Shown: positions 17,133-25,591 of the stretch, one piece after another
Layout of the letters: each line of letters opens with the position of its first letter
How positions within the stretch are numbered: position 1 is the stretch's first letter
Assembly (NCBI RefSeq): GCF_003063475.1
Contig: NZ_NESP01000001.1
Span: forward strand, 2,294,001 to 2,358,000
DNA: 64,000 nt
From: Limnohabitans curvus
GTDB lineage: Bacteria; Pseudomonadota; Gammaproteobacteria; Burkholderiales; Burkholderiaceae_C
Direction: 5' to 3'
Notes under the pieces: model-generated
The model's input: only the letters and a program-made list of their open reading frames with translations
The model's database searches: none
What the model was told of the DNA's origin: nothing
Translations under genes and position numbers: made by a program

Positions 17133-18323
17133 ATGCAATACGCCGACCGCCTCAACAACGTTGAAACCTCCGCCATTCGTGAACTGTTCAAACTGCTGGG
17201 CAAGCCCGGCATCATCAGCTTTGCGGGCGGCTTTCCCGACAGCGCCATGTTTGATGTGGAGGGCATTCGCGAAGCCAGTAATTTGGCTTTGACCCAAGAG
17301 CCAGGTGCGGCCTTGCAATACGGCGCCACCGAAGGCTACCAACCCTTGCGCGAACAACTCGCGGCCTTCATGGCCAGCAAGGGCGTGAAGGGTTTGTCTG
17401 CCGATGGATTGATCGTCACCACCGGTAGCCAGCAAGCGCTGGACCTGATTGCCAAAACCTTGCTCAACCCCAACGACGTGGCCTTGGTCGAAGGCCCCAC
17501 GTTTTTGGCCACCATCCAGTGCTTCCGTTTGTATGGCCCGCAAGTGGTGGGCGTGCCCATCGACGCGCACGGTGTGCAAGTGGACAAGCTCGAAGAAATG
17601 ATCGTGCAACACAAGCCCAAGCTCGTGTACCTCATTCCCACCTTTGGCAACCCCAGCGGTGCCACGCTGAGCCTTGAGCGCCGCTTGCGTGTGTTGGAGC
17701 TGGCGGTGAAATACAAAACCGTGGTGGTGGAAGACGACCCCTACGGTGACCTGTACTTTGGCGAAGCGCCACCCCCTTCCTTGCTCGCTCTGAGCGACCA
17801 AGTGCCGGGCAGCCGCGAGTGGCTGATTCATTGCGGTTCGCTCAGCAAAGTGCTGTCGCCCGGCCTGCGCGTGGGCTGGATGATTGCGCCACCCGAGCTC
17901 TTGGCGCGCGCCACCATGTGCAAGCAGTTCAGCGATGCCCACACCTCCACCTTCGCGCAAGCCACTGCCGCGCACTACCTCAAAGCGGGCCGCATGCCTG
18001 CCACCTTGGCGCATGTGCGCAGCGTCTACGCCGAGCGCGCCCAAGCCATGGGCGACGCCTTGAAGCGTGAACTGGGCGATGCCTTGACCTTCACGCAACC
18101 AAAAGGCGGCTTGTTTTTCTGGGCCAACCTCACCGGTGTAGGCGGCAAGCTAAATGATGGTGCTGAGTTGGCCAAACGCGCGATTGAAAAAGGCGTAGCC
18201 TTTGTACCGGGCGCTCCGTTCTTTGCCAACAACCCTGACACGACCGCGATTCGTTTGAGCTTTGCCACGGCGGATGTGGAGAAGATCAAAGAAGGCATTG
18301 CCCGCTTGGGGCAAGCGCTGTAA
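17133..18323 (+). CDS. PLP-dependent aminotransferase, class I/II (2-aminoadipate/MocR-type fold)
   Basis: A 396-residue fold-type I aminotransferase. The PLP Schiff-base lysine is in GSLSKVLSPGLRVGW (K239). Asn173 in FGNPSG and the EDDPYGDLYF stretch (Asp201/202, Tyr204) hold the cofactor ring. YGATEGYQPLREQLA resembles 2-aminoadipate, LysN-like and valine-pyruvate aminotransferases. It lacks the N-terminal GntR domain of MocR regulators, so it is a free-standing enzyme. The amino-donor specificity cannot be read from sequence. Possible upstream starts in the same frame lie inside nth and were rejected because the family N-terminus begins at YADRLNN. Confidence 0.88.
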   Translation: MQYADRLNNVETSAIRELFKLLGKPGIISFAGGFPDSAMFDVEGIREASNLALTQEPGAALQYGATEGYQPLREQLAAFMASKGVKGLSADGLIVTTGSQQALDLIAKTLLNPNDVALVEGPTFLATIQCFRLYGPQVVGVPIDAHGVQVDKLEEMIVQHKPKLVYLIPTFGNPSGATLSLERRLRVLELAVKYKTVVVEDDPYGDLYFGEAPPPSLLALSDQVPGSREWLIHCGSLSKVLSPGLRVGWMIAPPELLARATMCKQFSDAHTSTFAQATAAHYLKAGRMPATLAHVRSVYAERAQAMGDALKRELGDALTFTQPKGGLFFWANLTGVGGKLNDGAELAKRAIEKGVAFVPGAPFFANNPDTTAIRLSFATADVEKIKEGIARLGQAL

Positions 18324-18345
18324 ATTTTCTGGGTCAGGTTGTCAG

Positions 18346-18780
18346 ATGCATCACGACACAATGTTTCACACGGAGCGCACACTGCTGTTCTCACCGAAAG
18401 CGGTGTACAACGCATTTGCTTCGGCAGATGTGCTGGCCACTTGGTGGGGGCCAGACGGATTCAGCAACGAGTTTGAAACCTTCGAATTGCAGGTGGGTGG
18501 TCGCTGGACCTTCGTGATGGTGGGGCCAGATGGCGCACGCTACGCCAACCAAAGCGTGTTCACCGAGCTTGAACCCGCATCACGTGTGGTGATTCGTCAC
18601 GATTGCCAACCATTTTTCACACTCACTGTGCAACTGACCCAAGTTGCAGACGGGACGCATTTGCAGTGGCAGCAGGTGTTTGATGATGCGCACATCGCGC
18701 AGGCTGTTAAAGCCATTGTGGAGCCAGCCAATGAGCAGAACCTCGATCGGCTGATGCAAGCGCTTGAGCGTTTTGCCTGA
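18346..18780 (+). CDS. SRPBCC (AHSA1-like) domain protein
   Basis: A 144-residue START/AHSA1-like protein. Marks are the N-terminal VYNAFASADVLATWWGPDGF, where helix and WWGP loop are diagnostic, and LQVGGRWTFVMVGPDG. These small proteins form a deep hydrophobic pocket and bind lipids or aromatic ligands; no catalytic role is established for most. It starts 22 bp after the aminotransferase stop and is followed by a bidirectional terminator. ATGs at 18346 and 18361 are both possible starts. Confidence 0.8.
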   Translation: MHHDTMFHTERTLLFSPKAVYNAFASADVLATWWGPDGFSNEFETFELQVGGRWTFVMVGPDGARYANQSVFTELEPASRVVIRHDCQPFFTLTVQLTQVADGTHLQWQQVFDDAHIAQAVKAIVEPANEQNLDRLMQALERFA

Positions 18781-18812
18781 ATTCATGCACGGGTTCTGAA
18801 ATTGCACATAAC

Positions 18813-18841
18813 AAAAAGGCTGCTCTATGAGCAGCCTTTTT
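18813..18841. terminator. Bidirectional Rho-independent terminator
   Basis: A perfect 13-bp inverted repeat (AAAAAGGCTGCTC / GAGCAGCCTTTTT) with a TAT loop serves the + strand SRPBCC gene and the convergent gcvH gene. An A-run on one side and T-run on the other make it functional in both directions. Confidence 0.9.
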
Positions 18842-18860
18842 GTTTGTCGGGGCCTATGAA

Positions 18861-19223
18861 TTAACCTGTGATCGCCTGATAAGCCGCTGCATCCATCAAC
18901 CCATCTAACTCAGCCGCGTTGCTGAGCTTGACCTTGTAAAACCAACCTGCACCCTCTGGATCGCTGTTGGCCAGCGAGGGGTCGGCGCGCAGGGCCTCAT
19001 TGGTTTCCAAAATTTCCACACTCGCGGGCATGTGCACGTCGGCGGCGGCTTTGACCGACTCGACCACACCAGCCACGGTGCCTTGTGCGAAGGTTTTGCC
19101 GACTTCTGCGAAGTCCACAAACACGATGTCGCCCAAGGTGTCTTGTGCGTGTTGGGTGATGCCCACCAACGCGGTGTCGCCTTCGATGCGCACCCAAGTG
19201 TGTTCTGCGTGATATTTGTTCAT
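18861..19223 (-). CDS. gcvH: Glycine cleavage system H protein (lipoyl carrier)
   Basis: A 120-residue H protein. The lipoylation site is K58 in VVESVKAAADV, and the N-terminal HTWVRIEGDTALVGIT and TLGDIVFVDFAEVG are typical. In glycine cleavage it shuttles the aminomethyl group between P, T and L proteins. No gcvT or gcvP gene is present here; instead it sits 5 bp downstream of the ETF-quinone oxidoreductase gene in the same direction. It may be a stand-alone copy, perhaps supporting lipoate relay, or the rest of the operon is elsewhere. A convergent terminator lies just downstream. Confidence 0.93.
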   Translation of the reverse strand: MNKYHAEHTWVRIEGDTALVGITQHAQDTLGDIVFVDFAEVGKTFAQGTVAGVVESVKAAADVHMPASVEILETNEALRADPSLANSDPEGAGWFYKVKLSNAAELDGLMDAAAYQAITG

Positions 19224-19228
19224 AGTCT

Positions 19229-20914
19229 TTACATGCCGCTGTAGTTGGGGCCGCCACCGCCTTCAGGCGTGACCCATACGATGTTTTGTGTGGGGTCTTT
19301 GATGTCGCAAGTTTTGCAATGCACGCAGTTTTGCGCGTTGATTTGCAAGCGGTCGGTGTTGTCGTCGTTCTTCACAAACTCGTACACACCAGCAGGGCAA
19401 TAGCGGCTTTCGGGGCCTGCGAATTTGGCGAGGTTGATGTTCACCGGCACGGACGCGTCTTTGAGCGTCAAGTGCGCGGGTTGGTTTTCTTCGTGGTTGG
19501 TGTTGCTGATGAACACGCTGCTCAAGCGGTCAAACGTGAGCTTGCCGTCTGGCTTGGGATAGTTGATTTGGGCGTGTTGTGCCGCAGGTTCCAAGCTCAC
19601 ATGGTCGGGCTTGTTGCCGTGCAGCGTCCAAGGAGGCGTGTCGATGCCGAGCTTGGGCAACAGCCATTGCTCGATGCCGGTCATCAACGTACCGACCAAC
19701 ATGCCTTTTTTGAACCACAGTTTGAAGTTGCGGTACTGGTTGAGTTCTTTGCTCAGCCAGCTCTTTTCGAACGCAGCGGGGTAGGCGCTCAGCTCGTCGT
19801 TGGCGCGTCCGGCAGACACGGCCTCGAAAGCTGCATCCGCAGCCAACATGCCGCTCTTGATGGCGGCGTGGCTGCCTTTGATACGGGCGGCGTTCAAGTA
19901 ACCCGCATCGCAACCAATCAATGCGCCGCCTGGGAACACGGTCTTGGGCAAAGCTTGTGGTGTGCCGTTGTTGATGGCGCGTGCGCCGTAGCCAATGCGC
20001 TTGGCGCCTTCGAGGTGGGCGGCAATGGCTGGGTGTGTTTTCCAGCGTTGCATTTCTTCAAAGGGGCTGAGCCAAGGGTTTTTGTAGTCAAGGCCGAGCA
20101 CAAAACCGAGGGTGACTTTGTTGTCTTCGAGGTGATACAAAAAGCCGCCGCCAAAGGCGTCGTCTTGCATGGGCCAGCCCGAGGTGTGCACCACCAAGCC
20201 GGGTTTGGCTTTGGATGGGTCAACTTCCCACAGTTCTTTGATGCCGATGGCATAGCTTTGTGGGTCGCGGCCTTCGGTCAAGTTGTATTTGGCGATGACT
20301 TGTTTGCCCAAGTGGCCACGTGCGCCTTCGGCGAAGATGGTGTACTTGGCGTGCAACTCCATGCCGAGCTGGAAGTTGTCGGTGGGCTCGCCCTCTTTGC
20401 TGATGCCGAGGTTGCCGGTGGCGACGCCTTTGACAGCACCTTGCTCGTCATACAAAACTTCAGCCGCCGTGAAGCCCGGGAAGATTTCCACGCCAATGGA
20501 CTCAGCGTGCGCCGCCATCCACTTGACCACGTTGCTGAGTGACACCACGTAGCAACCGTCGTTGTGGAAGTTGCGGGGCATTAACCAGCTGGGCACGCGG
20601 CTCGCGCCAGTTTCGGTAAGCGTCAGCAAGTCGTCGCCCGTGACTTCTTGGTTCAGTGGGCAGCCGAGTTCTTTCCAGTTGGGGATGAGCTCGGTCATGG
20701 CCTTGGGGTCCATCACCGCGCCCGACAAAATGTGTGCGCCAGGCTCTGAGCCTTTTTCCAGCACCACAACGGAAACATCGTTGCCATTTTCAGCGGCGAG
20801 TTGTTTGATGCGGATGGCTGTGGCCAAACCACCGGGGCCGCCACCAACCACGACCACGTCGTATTCCATGGCTTCACGTGGGCCGAACTGGGCGAGGATG
20901 TCTTCTTGTGTCAT
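19229..20914 (-). CDS. Electron transfer flavoprotein-ubiquinone oxidoreductase
   Basis: A 561-residue membrane-associated flavoprotein that passes electrons from ETF to ubiquinone during acyl-CoA and amino acid oxidation. The FAD site is VVGGGPGGLATAIRI near residues 22-36. The single [4Fe-4S] cluster is ligated by C506 (YCPAG), C530, C533 and C536 (NCVHCKTC). The length matches bacterial ETF-QO. It would accept electrons from the acyl-CoA dehydrogenase at 1824-2993 through ETF, whose genes are not in the window. It is probably cotranscribed with gcvH. Confidence 0.95.
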   Translation of the reverse strand: MTQEDILAQFGPREAMEYDVVVVGGGPGGLATAIRIKQLAAENGNDVSVVVLEKGSEPGAHILSGAVMDPKAMTELIPNWKELGCPLNQEVTGDDLLTLTETGASRVPSWLMPRNFHNDGCYVVSLSNVVKWMAAHAESIGVEIFPGFTAAEVLYDEQGAVKGVATGNLGISKEGEPTDNFQLGMELHAKYTIFAEGARGHLGKQVIAKYNLTEGRDPQSYAIGIKELWEVDPSKAKPGLVVHTSGWPMQDDAFGGGFLYHLEDNKVTLGFVLGLDYKNPWLSPFEEMQRWKTHPAIAAHLEGAKRIGYGARAINNGTPQALPKTVFPGGALIGCDAGYLNAARIKGSHAAIKSGMLAADAAFEAVSAGRANDELSAYPAAFEKSWLSKELNQYRNFKLWFKKGMLVGTLMTGIEQWLLPKLGIDTPPWTLHGNKPDHVSLEPAAQHAQINYPKPDGKLTFDRLSSVFISNTNHEENQPAHLTLKDASVPVNINLAKFAGPESRYCPAGVYEFVKNDDNTDRLQINAQNCVHCKTCDIKDPTQNIVWVTPEGGGGPNYSGM

Positions 20915-21013
20915 TTCTTTTGTCTCAGTCTGTTGTCAGAGGTGAGACAGATTTTAGGGCCTGTCAACAACGCACTTGTCATAATGAAATAACTCAACAT
21001 TCAGGAGGCGTAC

Positions 21014-21796
21014 ATGGCATACAGCATGGATTTGTCGGGCCGCGTGGCCTTGGTCACCGGTGCATCCAGTGGTTTGGGGGCGCAATTTGCCCGCACCTTG
21101 TCACGTGCGGGTGCTGCTGTGGTGCTGGCCAGCCGTCGCGTGGAAAAACTCAAAGAGCTGCGCGCCGAGTTGCAAGCCGAAGGCGGCGACGCCCATGTGG
21201 TGAGCTTGGATGTGACCACCCTAGGCAGCATCAAATCTGCCGTGGCCCATGTAGAGACCGAGGTGGGCAGCATCGACATCTTGGTGAACAACTCGGGCGT
21301 CAGCACCACACAGCGTGTGCAAGACGTGACTGAGGAAGAGTTTGATTTCACCTTCAACACCAATGTGAAAGGCTCGTTCTTTGTGGCCCAAGAAGTGGGC
21401 AAGCGCATGTTGGCCCGTGCCAAGGGCGCGGCGCCCGGCACCTACACAGGCGGGCGCATTATTAACATTGCTTCCGTGTTGGGCTTGAAGGTTCTGCCGC
21501 AGGTGGCGCCTTACGCCATGAGCAAAGCAGCGGTGATTCAAATGACCAAGGCCTTGGCCTTGGAATGGGGGCGCTTTGGCATCAACGTGAACGCGATTTG
21601 CCCTGGCTACATCAGCACCGAAATGAATGAACACATTTGGACCACTGAGCAAGGCCAAAAGTTGGTGAGCATGTTGCCGCGCAAACGTGTGGGTCATCCA
21701 CACGATTTAGATGCTTTGCTGGTGCTGCTGGCGAGCGCTGAGAGTTCTTTCATCAACGGGGCCATCATTTCGGCTGACGACGGGTTTGCACTATGA
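21014..21796 (+). CDS. Short-chain dehydrogenase/reductase (SDR)
   Basis: A 260-residue classical SDR with TGASSGLGAQFA (cofactor loop), VNNSGVS, Ser154 and YAMSK (Tyr167, Lys171). The basic ASRR after strand two points to NADP(H) preference. A strong AGGAGG ribosome-binding site lies 6 bp before the ATG. The stop overlaps the thioesterase start (ATGA), so the two products probably act on the same acyl-CoA, for example a 3-hydroxyacyl-CoA. No further specificity can be read. Confidence 0.88.
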   Translation: MAYSMDLSGRVALVTGASSGLGAQFARTLSRAGAAVVLASRRVEKLKELRAELQAEGGDAHVVSLDVTTLGSIKSAVAHVETEVGSIDILVNNSGVSTTQRVQDVTEEEFDFTFNTNVKGSFFVAQEVGKRMLARAKGAAPGTYTGGRIINIASVLGLKVLPQVAPYAMSKAAVIQMTKALALEWGRFGINVNAICPGYISTEMNEHIWTTEQGQKLVSMLPRKRVGHPHDLDALLVLLASAESSFINGAIISADDGFAL

Positions 21797-22215
21797 GATA
21801 CGAAATTCCTGAAAACAAAAAGCTGGTGTATGAATGCACCATTCCCATGCGCTGGGGCGACATGGATGCGATGGGCCACATCAACAACACGATTTACTTT
21901 CGTTACCTAGAAATTGCACGTGTGGATTGGTTGCGCCAGTTCAACGCCGAGCCCAAGCCCGAGGGCGAAGGTCCCGTGATCGTGAATGCGTTTTGCAATT
22001 TTTACAAACAGCTCGAATACCCGGGCGATGTGCTGGTGAAGATGTACACCAGCGATCCCGGTCGCACCACCTTTGAAACGTGGGCCACGATCGAGCAAGC
22101 CGCCAACCCTGGCGTCATTTATGCCGCAGGCGGTGCGACCACCATTTGGGTGGATTTTCCTCAACAAAAAGCGGTGGACTTGCCCGATTGGGTACGTGAG
22201 ATGGTCACGCCTTAA
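21793..22215 (+). CDS. Acyl-CoA thioesterase (4HBT/YbgC-like hot-dog)
   Basis: A 140-residue hot-dog thioesterase. PMRWGDMDAMGHINNTIYF contains the catalytic Asp in the DMDAMGH motif of the 4-hydroxybenzoyl-CoA thioesterase family, followed by the conserved helix FRYLEIARVDWL. It hydrolyses acyl-CoA to free acid. It overlaps the upstream SDR by 4 bp. Convergent to it, 6 bp downstream, is the YkgJ-type gene on the other strand. Confidence 0.85.
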   Translation: MRYEIPENKKLVYECTIPMRWGDMDAMGHINNTIYFRYLEIARVDWLRQFNAEPKPEGEGPVIVNAFCNFYKQLEYPGDVLVKMYTSDPGRTTFETWATIEQAANPGVIYAAGGATTIWVDFPQQKAVDLPDWVREMVTP

Positions 22216-22221
22216 AACGTC

Positions 22222-22485
22222 TCAATGCGTCGCGGGTGCGGTGGCTGCATCCAATTGCGTGAGCCACAGCAAGGCGGCTTCGCGGTTGGCACCGCACATG
22301 TCAGGCGAGGGCTGCAAGCCGCCACAAAATGCGGGTCGCTCGGGTTTGCCAAACACGGCGCAGCGCATGTCGGGCAGCAGTTGCGCGCATGGCACACCTG
22401 CAGGTTTGCCATGCGGCATGCCGGGCAAGGCGCTGGTGATGGAGGGCGCAATGCAGCACGCGCCGCAGCCGTTGCGACATTGCAT
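22222..22485 (-). CDS. YkgJ-family cysteine cluster protein
   Basis: An 87-residue protein whose eight or so conserved cysteines are arranged as CRNGCGACC at the N-terminus, then VPCAQL, MRCAVFG, AFCGGL and MCG. This is the UPF0153/YkgJ pattern, thought to bind iron or zinc; its cellular role is not established. ATG directly follows the stop of the upstream CMD-family gene (TAAATG), so translation is probably coupled. The length is normal for the short form of the family. Confidence 0.8.
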   Translation of the reverse strand: MQCRNGCGACCIAPSITSALPGMPHGKPAGVPCAQLLPDMRCAVFGKPERPAFCGGLQPSPDMCGANREAALLWLTQLDAATAPATH

Positions 22486-23070
22486 TTATTTTTGTTTGGG
22501 CACGCGGCCCAGCACGTAAAACTCGGGGTTGGGCATCATGCCGCTGAAACTCGCCATCCGGTTGCTCAAGCCAAAGAAGGCGGTGATGGCGGCGATGTCC
22601 CAAATGTCTTCGTCGTTGAACCCGTGGACGTGCAGCGTTGCAAAGTCTGTTTCATCAAGTAAGTCACTGTGTTGGCACACCTTCATGGCGAAATCGAGCA
22701 TGGCACGTTGACGTGGCGTGATGTCGGCTTTGCGGTAGTTCACGGCCACTTGATCGGCTACCAAAGGTTTCTTTTCGTAAATGCGCAAAATGGCGCCGTG
22801 TGCCACCACGCAATACAAGCAGTTGTTGGCTGCGCTGGTGGTGGTGACGATCATTTCGCGGTCACCTTTGGTGAGGTTGCTGTCGCGCCCCACAGACTCC
22901 GGCACCATCAAGGCATCGTGGTACGCAAAAAAGGCGCGCCATTCTGCGGGGCGGCGGGCTAAGCCCAAAAATACATTGGGTACAAAACCAGCTTTTTCTT
23001 GCACTTCCAAAATCTTGGCCCGAATGTCTTCGGGCAGGTCCTTCAGCTCGGGGTGGGGGTAGCGGCTCAT
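22486..23070 (-). CDS. Peroxidase-related carboxymuconolactone decarboxylase (AhpD-like) protein
   Basis: A 194-residue all-helical CMD-family protein. The redox-type motif NNCLYCVVAHG contains the CxxC and His of AhpD-like alkylhydroperoxidase proteins, preceded by KGDREMIVTTTSAAN. The C-terminal DIAAITAFFGLSNRMASF is typical of the 'peroxidase-related enzyme' subfamily. It may reduce peroxides or be an uncharacterised CMD enzyme. The frame is open beyond 23070 but that extension overlaps the divergent CMD gene, so ATG at 23070 was chosen. Confidence 0.83.
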   Translation of the reverse strand: MSRYPHPELKDLPEDIRAKILEVQEKAGFVPNVFLGLARRPAEWRAFFAYHDALMVPESVGRDSNLTKGDREMIVTTTSAANNCLYCVVAHGAILRIYEKKPLVADQVAVNYRKADITPRQRAMLDFAMKVCQHSDLLDETDFATLHVHGFNDEDIWDIAAITAFFGLSNRMASFSGMMPNPEFYVLGRVPKQK

Positions 23071-23140
23071 GCGTGGGTCTCCAAATTTTTGTTCGTTTGC
23101 GCGATTATCCTTGGCGTGAATTCGAATCTGAGGAACCCAC

Positions 23141-23539
23141 ATGACAGACAAACACACCCACCCCACAGACGCTGCTTTTGAAAAAGGCTTGGCCAAACGC
23201 ACCCAAGTGATGGGGCAACCCTTTGTGGACAAAGCCTTTGCCGGTGCGAGCGACTTCACCTTGCCCATGCAGCACCACATCACGCGTGCCGCGTGGGGCG
23301 ACGCATGGCAACGCGACGTCTTGGACTTGAAAACCCGCAGTCTCATCACGGTGGCCATGCTGACCGCATTGGGCAAAACGCATGAGCTCAAAGGCCATGT
23401 GCGCGGTGCGTTGAACAACGGTGCGACCAAAGAGGAGCTGCAAGAAGTGCTGTTGCACGCCGCCATTTACTGCGGCGTGCCCACCGCTGTGGAAGGCTTT
23501 CGTGCAGCGGCTGAGGTGGTGGACGCACCCAACGCCTGA
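23141..23539 (+). CDS. 4-carboxymuconolactone decarboxylase family protein (PcaC-like)
   Basis: A 132-residue single-domain CMD protein that resembles PcaC. It has WGDAWQRDVLDLKTRSLITVAML and KGHVRGALNNGATKEELQEVLLH, including the His and Glu conserved in PcaC. PcaC decarboxylates 4-carboxymuconolactone to 3-oxoadipate enol-lactone in protocatechuate breakdown. No other pca gene is adjacent, although a 3-oxoacid CoA-transferase pair (24192-25548) lies 650 bp away and could act on 3-oxoadipate. The assignment to PcaC proper is uncertain. It diverges from the AhpD-like gene across 70 bp. Confidence 0.75.
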   Translation: MTDKHTHPTDAAFEKGLAKRTQVMGQPFVDKAFAGASDFTLPMQHHITRAAWGDAWQRDVLDLKTRSLITVAMLTALGKTHELKGHVRGALNNGATKEELQEVLLHAAIYCGVPTAVEGFRAAAEVVDAPNA

Positions 23540-23555
23540 GTGAGGGCCTGAGGCT

Positions 23556-24107
23556 TTAGCCCACCACCAGCTTGTGTACCAAGTCGGCCGTGGTTGAGGC
23601 TTTGTATTTGCGCATCAGCTTGGCGCGGTAAATTTCGACCGTGCGGTGGCTGATGCCCAGTGCTTTGCCGATTTCTTTGGAGGTCATGCCCTCCATCAAA
23701 AATGCAGCCACCTCACGTTCACGCGCTGTCAGCTCGGCACGCACAGGGCGTGTGGCGCTGAGGTCTTCAAAACTCCAAATGCCTGCTTCGTGCGGTGAAT
23801 CAAGGTTCAAGGCGCGGCCTGTCACGTGGCACCAAAACGGCTCGCCTTTCATGCGGCCATCGATGCGTTTCATCAGGCGGTCGTCGGCATACAGGCCTTT
23901 GGTGTTGAGGCTGAGTTTGATGCGCGCGCCCGTGCGTTCGTACTCATCCGCGCTGGGGTAGAGCACCTGAAACGATTGGCCAATCAGTTGTTCGCGCGTT
24001 GTGCCAAACATGTCGCACACGTGTTGGTTGCAATCCACCATCGTGCGGTTGCGCGACAGCACCAGCCCCACAGGGGCGAGGTCAAAGGCTTGGCGGTAAT
24101 CAATCAT
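23556..24107 (-). CDS. PAS–LuxR (FixJ/NarL-type HTH) transcriptional regulator
   Basis: A 183-residue regulator with an N-terminal PAS domain (AFDLAPVGLVLSRNRTMVDC to about residue 115) and a C-terminal LuxR-type HTH (ELTAREREVAAFLMEGMTSK through ISHRTVEIYRAKLMRKY). There is no receiver domain, so signal sensing is likely by the PAS fold directly. It is transcribed away from the CoA-transferase pair, with an 84-bp spacer containing TACGTA repeats that make it a likely local regulator of those genes. Confidence 0.85.
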   Translation of the reverse strand: MIDYRQAFDLAPVGLVLSRNRTMVDCNQHVCDMFGTTREQLIGQSFQVLYPSADEYERTGARIKLSLNTKGLYADDRLMKRIDGRMKGEPFWCHVTGRALNLDSPHEAGIWSFEDLSATRPVRAELTAREREVAAFLMEGMTSKEIGKALGISHRTVEIYRAKLMRKYKASTTADLVHKLVVG

Positions 24108-24131
24108 GTCAGGGGTCTGTGCTTACGGAGA

Positions 24132-24161
24132 ACTACGTAGTCTGTTACGTAGTATCGTAAC
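24132..24161. promoter_or_regulatory. Candidate operator: TACGTAGT repeats between luxR-type gene and CoA-transferase
   Basis: ACTACGTAGT (24132-24141) is a perfect palindrome; TACGTAGT recurs at 24146-24153, 12 bp on. GTTAC/GTAAC arms (24144-24148 and 24157-24161) form another inverted repeat. The position in a divergent spacer suggests a regulator-binding site; this is inference. Confidence 0.5.
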
Positions 24162-24191
24162 GTCACTCTGTTGCACTTTTTGGAGCATCCC

Positions 24192-24896
24192 TTGAACAAA
24201 GTTTTTCCTTCTGCTGCTGAAGCGATCAAAGACATCGTGGCCGACGGCCAACTGATGGCTGTGGGTGGTTTTGGCTTGTGTGGCATTCCTGAAGCCCTGA
24301 TTGACGCTTTGCGCGACAGCGGCGTGAAGGACTTGACCGTCATTTCTAACAACGCTGGCGTCGACGGTTTTGGTTTGGGCAAGTTGCTCGAAACCCGTCA
24401 AATCAAAAAAATGATTTCTAGCTATGTGGGCGAGAACAAAGAGTTCGAGCGCCAATACCTCTCAGGCGAGTTGGAGTTGGAATTCACGCCGCAAGGCACG
24501 CTGGCTGAAAAGCTGCGCGCTGGTGGTGCTGGCATCCCCGCCTTTTTCACCAAAACAGGTGTGGGCACCTTGGTGGCCGAGGGCAAAGAGTTACGTGATT
24601 TCGATGGCGAAACCTATGTGATGGAACGCTCGCTGGTCCCTGAAATTTCATTCATCAAAGCCGACGTGGCTGACCGCTCAGGCAACCTGCGCTTCAACAT
24701 GACGGCTCGCAACTTCAATCCAGCCGCTGCCACCGCTGGCAAGATTTGCGTGGTCGAGGTGGAGCGCATTGTGGCCACGGGCGAACTGGCCCCTGACGAC
24801 ATCCATTTGCCTGGTATTTACGTGCACCGCATCGTGCTCAACCCCACGCCCGAGAAGCGCATTGAAAAGCGCACCACCCGCGACCGCAAAATCTAA
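24192..24896 (+). CDS. scoA: 3-oxoacid CoA-transferase subunit A
   Basis: A 234-residue alpha subunit of the family I CoA-transferases. [17 protein letters not shown] is the glycine-rich CoA-contact loop, with [25 protein letters not shown] and [13 protein letters not shown] typical of SCOT/AtoD-like chains. With subunit B it activates acetoacetate (or 3-oxoadipate) using succinyl-CoA. No ATG is available near the family N-terminus; the TTG at 24192 is preceded by GGAG at a 6-bp spacing and gives MNKVFPSA, so it was preferred over TTG at 24171. The B subunit follows after 13 bp. Confidence 0.92.
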   Translation: MNKVFPSAAEAIKDIVADGQLMAVGGFGLCGIPEALIDALRDSGVKDLTVISNNAGVDGFGLGKLLETRQIKKMISSYVGENKEFERQYLSGELELEFTPQGTLAEKLRAGGAGIPAFFTKTGVGTLVAEGKELRDFDGETYVMERSLVPEISFIKADVADRSGNLRFNMTARNFNPAAATAGKICVVEVERIVATGELAPDDIHLPGIYVHRIVLNPTPEKRIEKRTTRDRKI

Positions 24897-24909
24897 AGGA
24901 CAAAACACC

Positions 24910-25548
24910 ATGGCTTGGACTCAAGACGAAATGGCCGCACGTGCGGCAAGCGAACTGCAAGACGGTTTTTATGTGAACCTCGGCATCGGCATCCCCACGC
25001 TGGTGGCCAACCACGTGCCAGACCATGTGGAGGTTTGGTTGCAAAGTGAAAACGGCATGTTGGGCATTGGCCCATTTCCCTACGAAGACGAAGTCGATGC
25101 CGACCTCATCAACGCAGGCAAGCAAACCGTGACCACCATCAAAGGCTCGGCGATTTTTGGCAGCGACCAATCGTTCGCCATGATCCGCGGTGGCAAGATC
25201 AACCTGTCGATCTTGGGCGCCATGCAGGTGAGCGAGAAGGGCGATCTGGCCAACTGGATGATCCCCGGCAAGATGATCAAAGGCATGGGCGGTGCGATGG
25301 ATTTGGTGGCGGGTGTCAAGCGCGTGATCATCTTGATGGAGCACGTCGCCAAGAAAAAAGACGGCACCGAAGATTTGAAAATTCTGAAAGACTGCACCTT
25401 GCCTTTGACAGGTGTGGGCGTGGTGGACCGCATCATCACCGACCTTGCCGTGATGGACGTGGTGCCCGAAGGCCTCAAAGTGATTGAACTGGCTCCCGGC
25501 GTGACCCGTGAGTTCTTGCAAAGCAAGACGGGCGTGACTTTGCTTTGA
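24910..25548 (+). CDS. scoB: 3-oxoacid CoA-transferase subunit B
   Basis: A 212-residue beta subunit. The catalytic Glu that forms the acyl-glutamyl-CoA intermediate is E47 in [27 protein letters not shown] and [23 protein letters not shown] follow the SCOT family. The C-terminus [16 protein letters not shown] is typical. The ATG at 24910 follows AAAGGAC. Whether the pair serves ketone-body use, PHB turnover or the 3-oxoadipate pathway cannot be settled from sequence. Confidence 0.92.
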   Translation: MAWTQDEMAARAASELQDGFYVNLGIGIPTLVANHVPDHVEVWLQSENGMLGIGPFPYEDEVDADLINAGKQTVTTIKGSAIFGSDQSFAMIRGGKINLSILGAMQVSEKGDLANWMIPGKMIKGMGGAMDLVAGVKRVIILMEHVAKKKDGTEDLKILKDCTLPLTGVGVVDRIITDLAVMDVVPEGLKVIELAPGVTREFLQSKTGVTLL

Positions 25549-25591
25549 GTGGCGCGTTAAACTTAAGCCATTCATCACAAGAGGAAACACC

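Noticed and set aside
17121-18098. 325-codon open frame on the - strand
   Set aside because: Antisense shadow of the aminotransferase gene.
19286-20542. 418-codon open frame on the + strand
   Set aside because: It lies antisense to the ETF-quinone oxidoreductase gene, which has full family motifs; high G+C codon bias opens the opposite frame. No start signal or family match.
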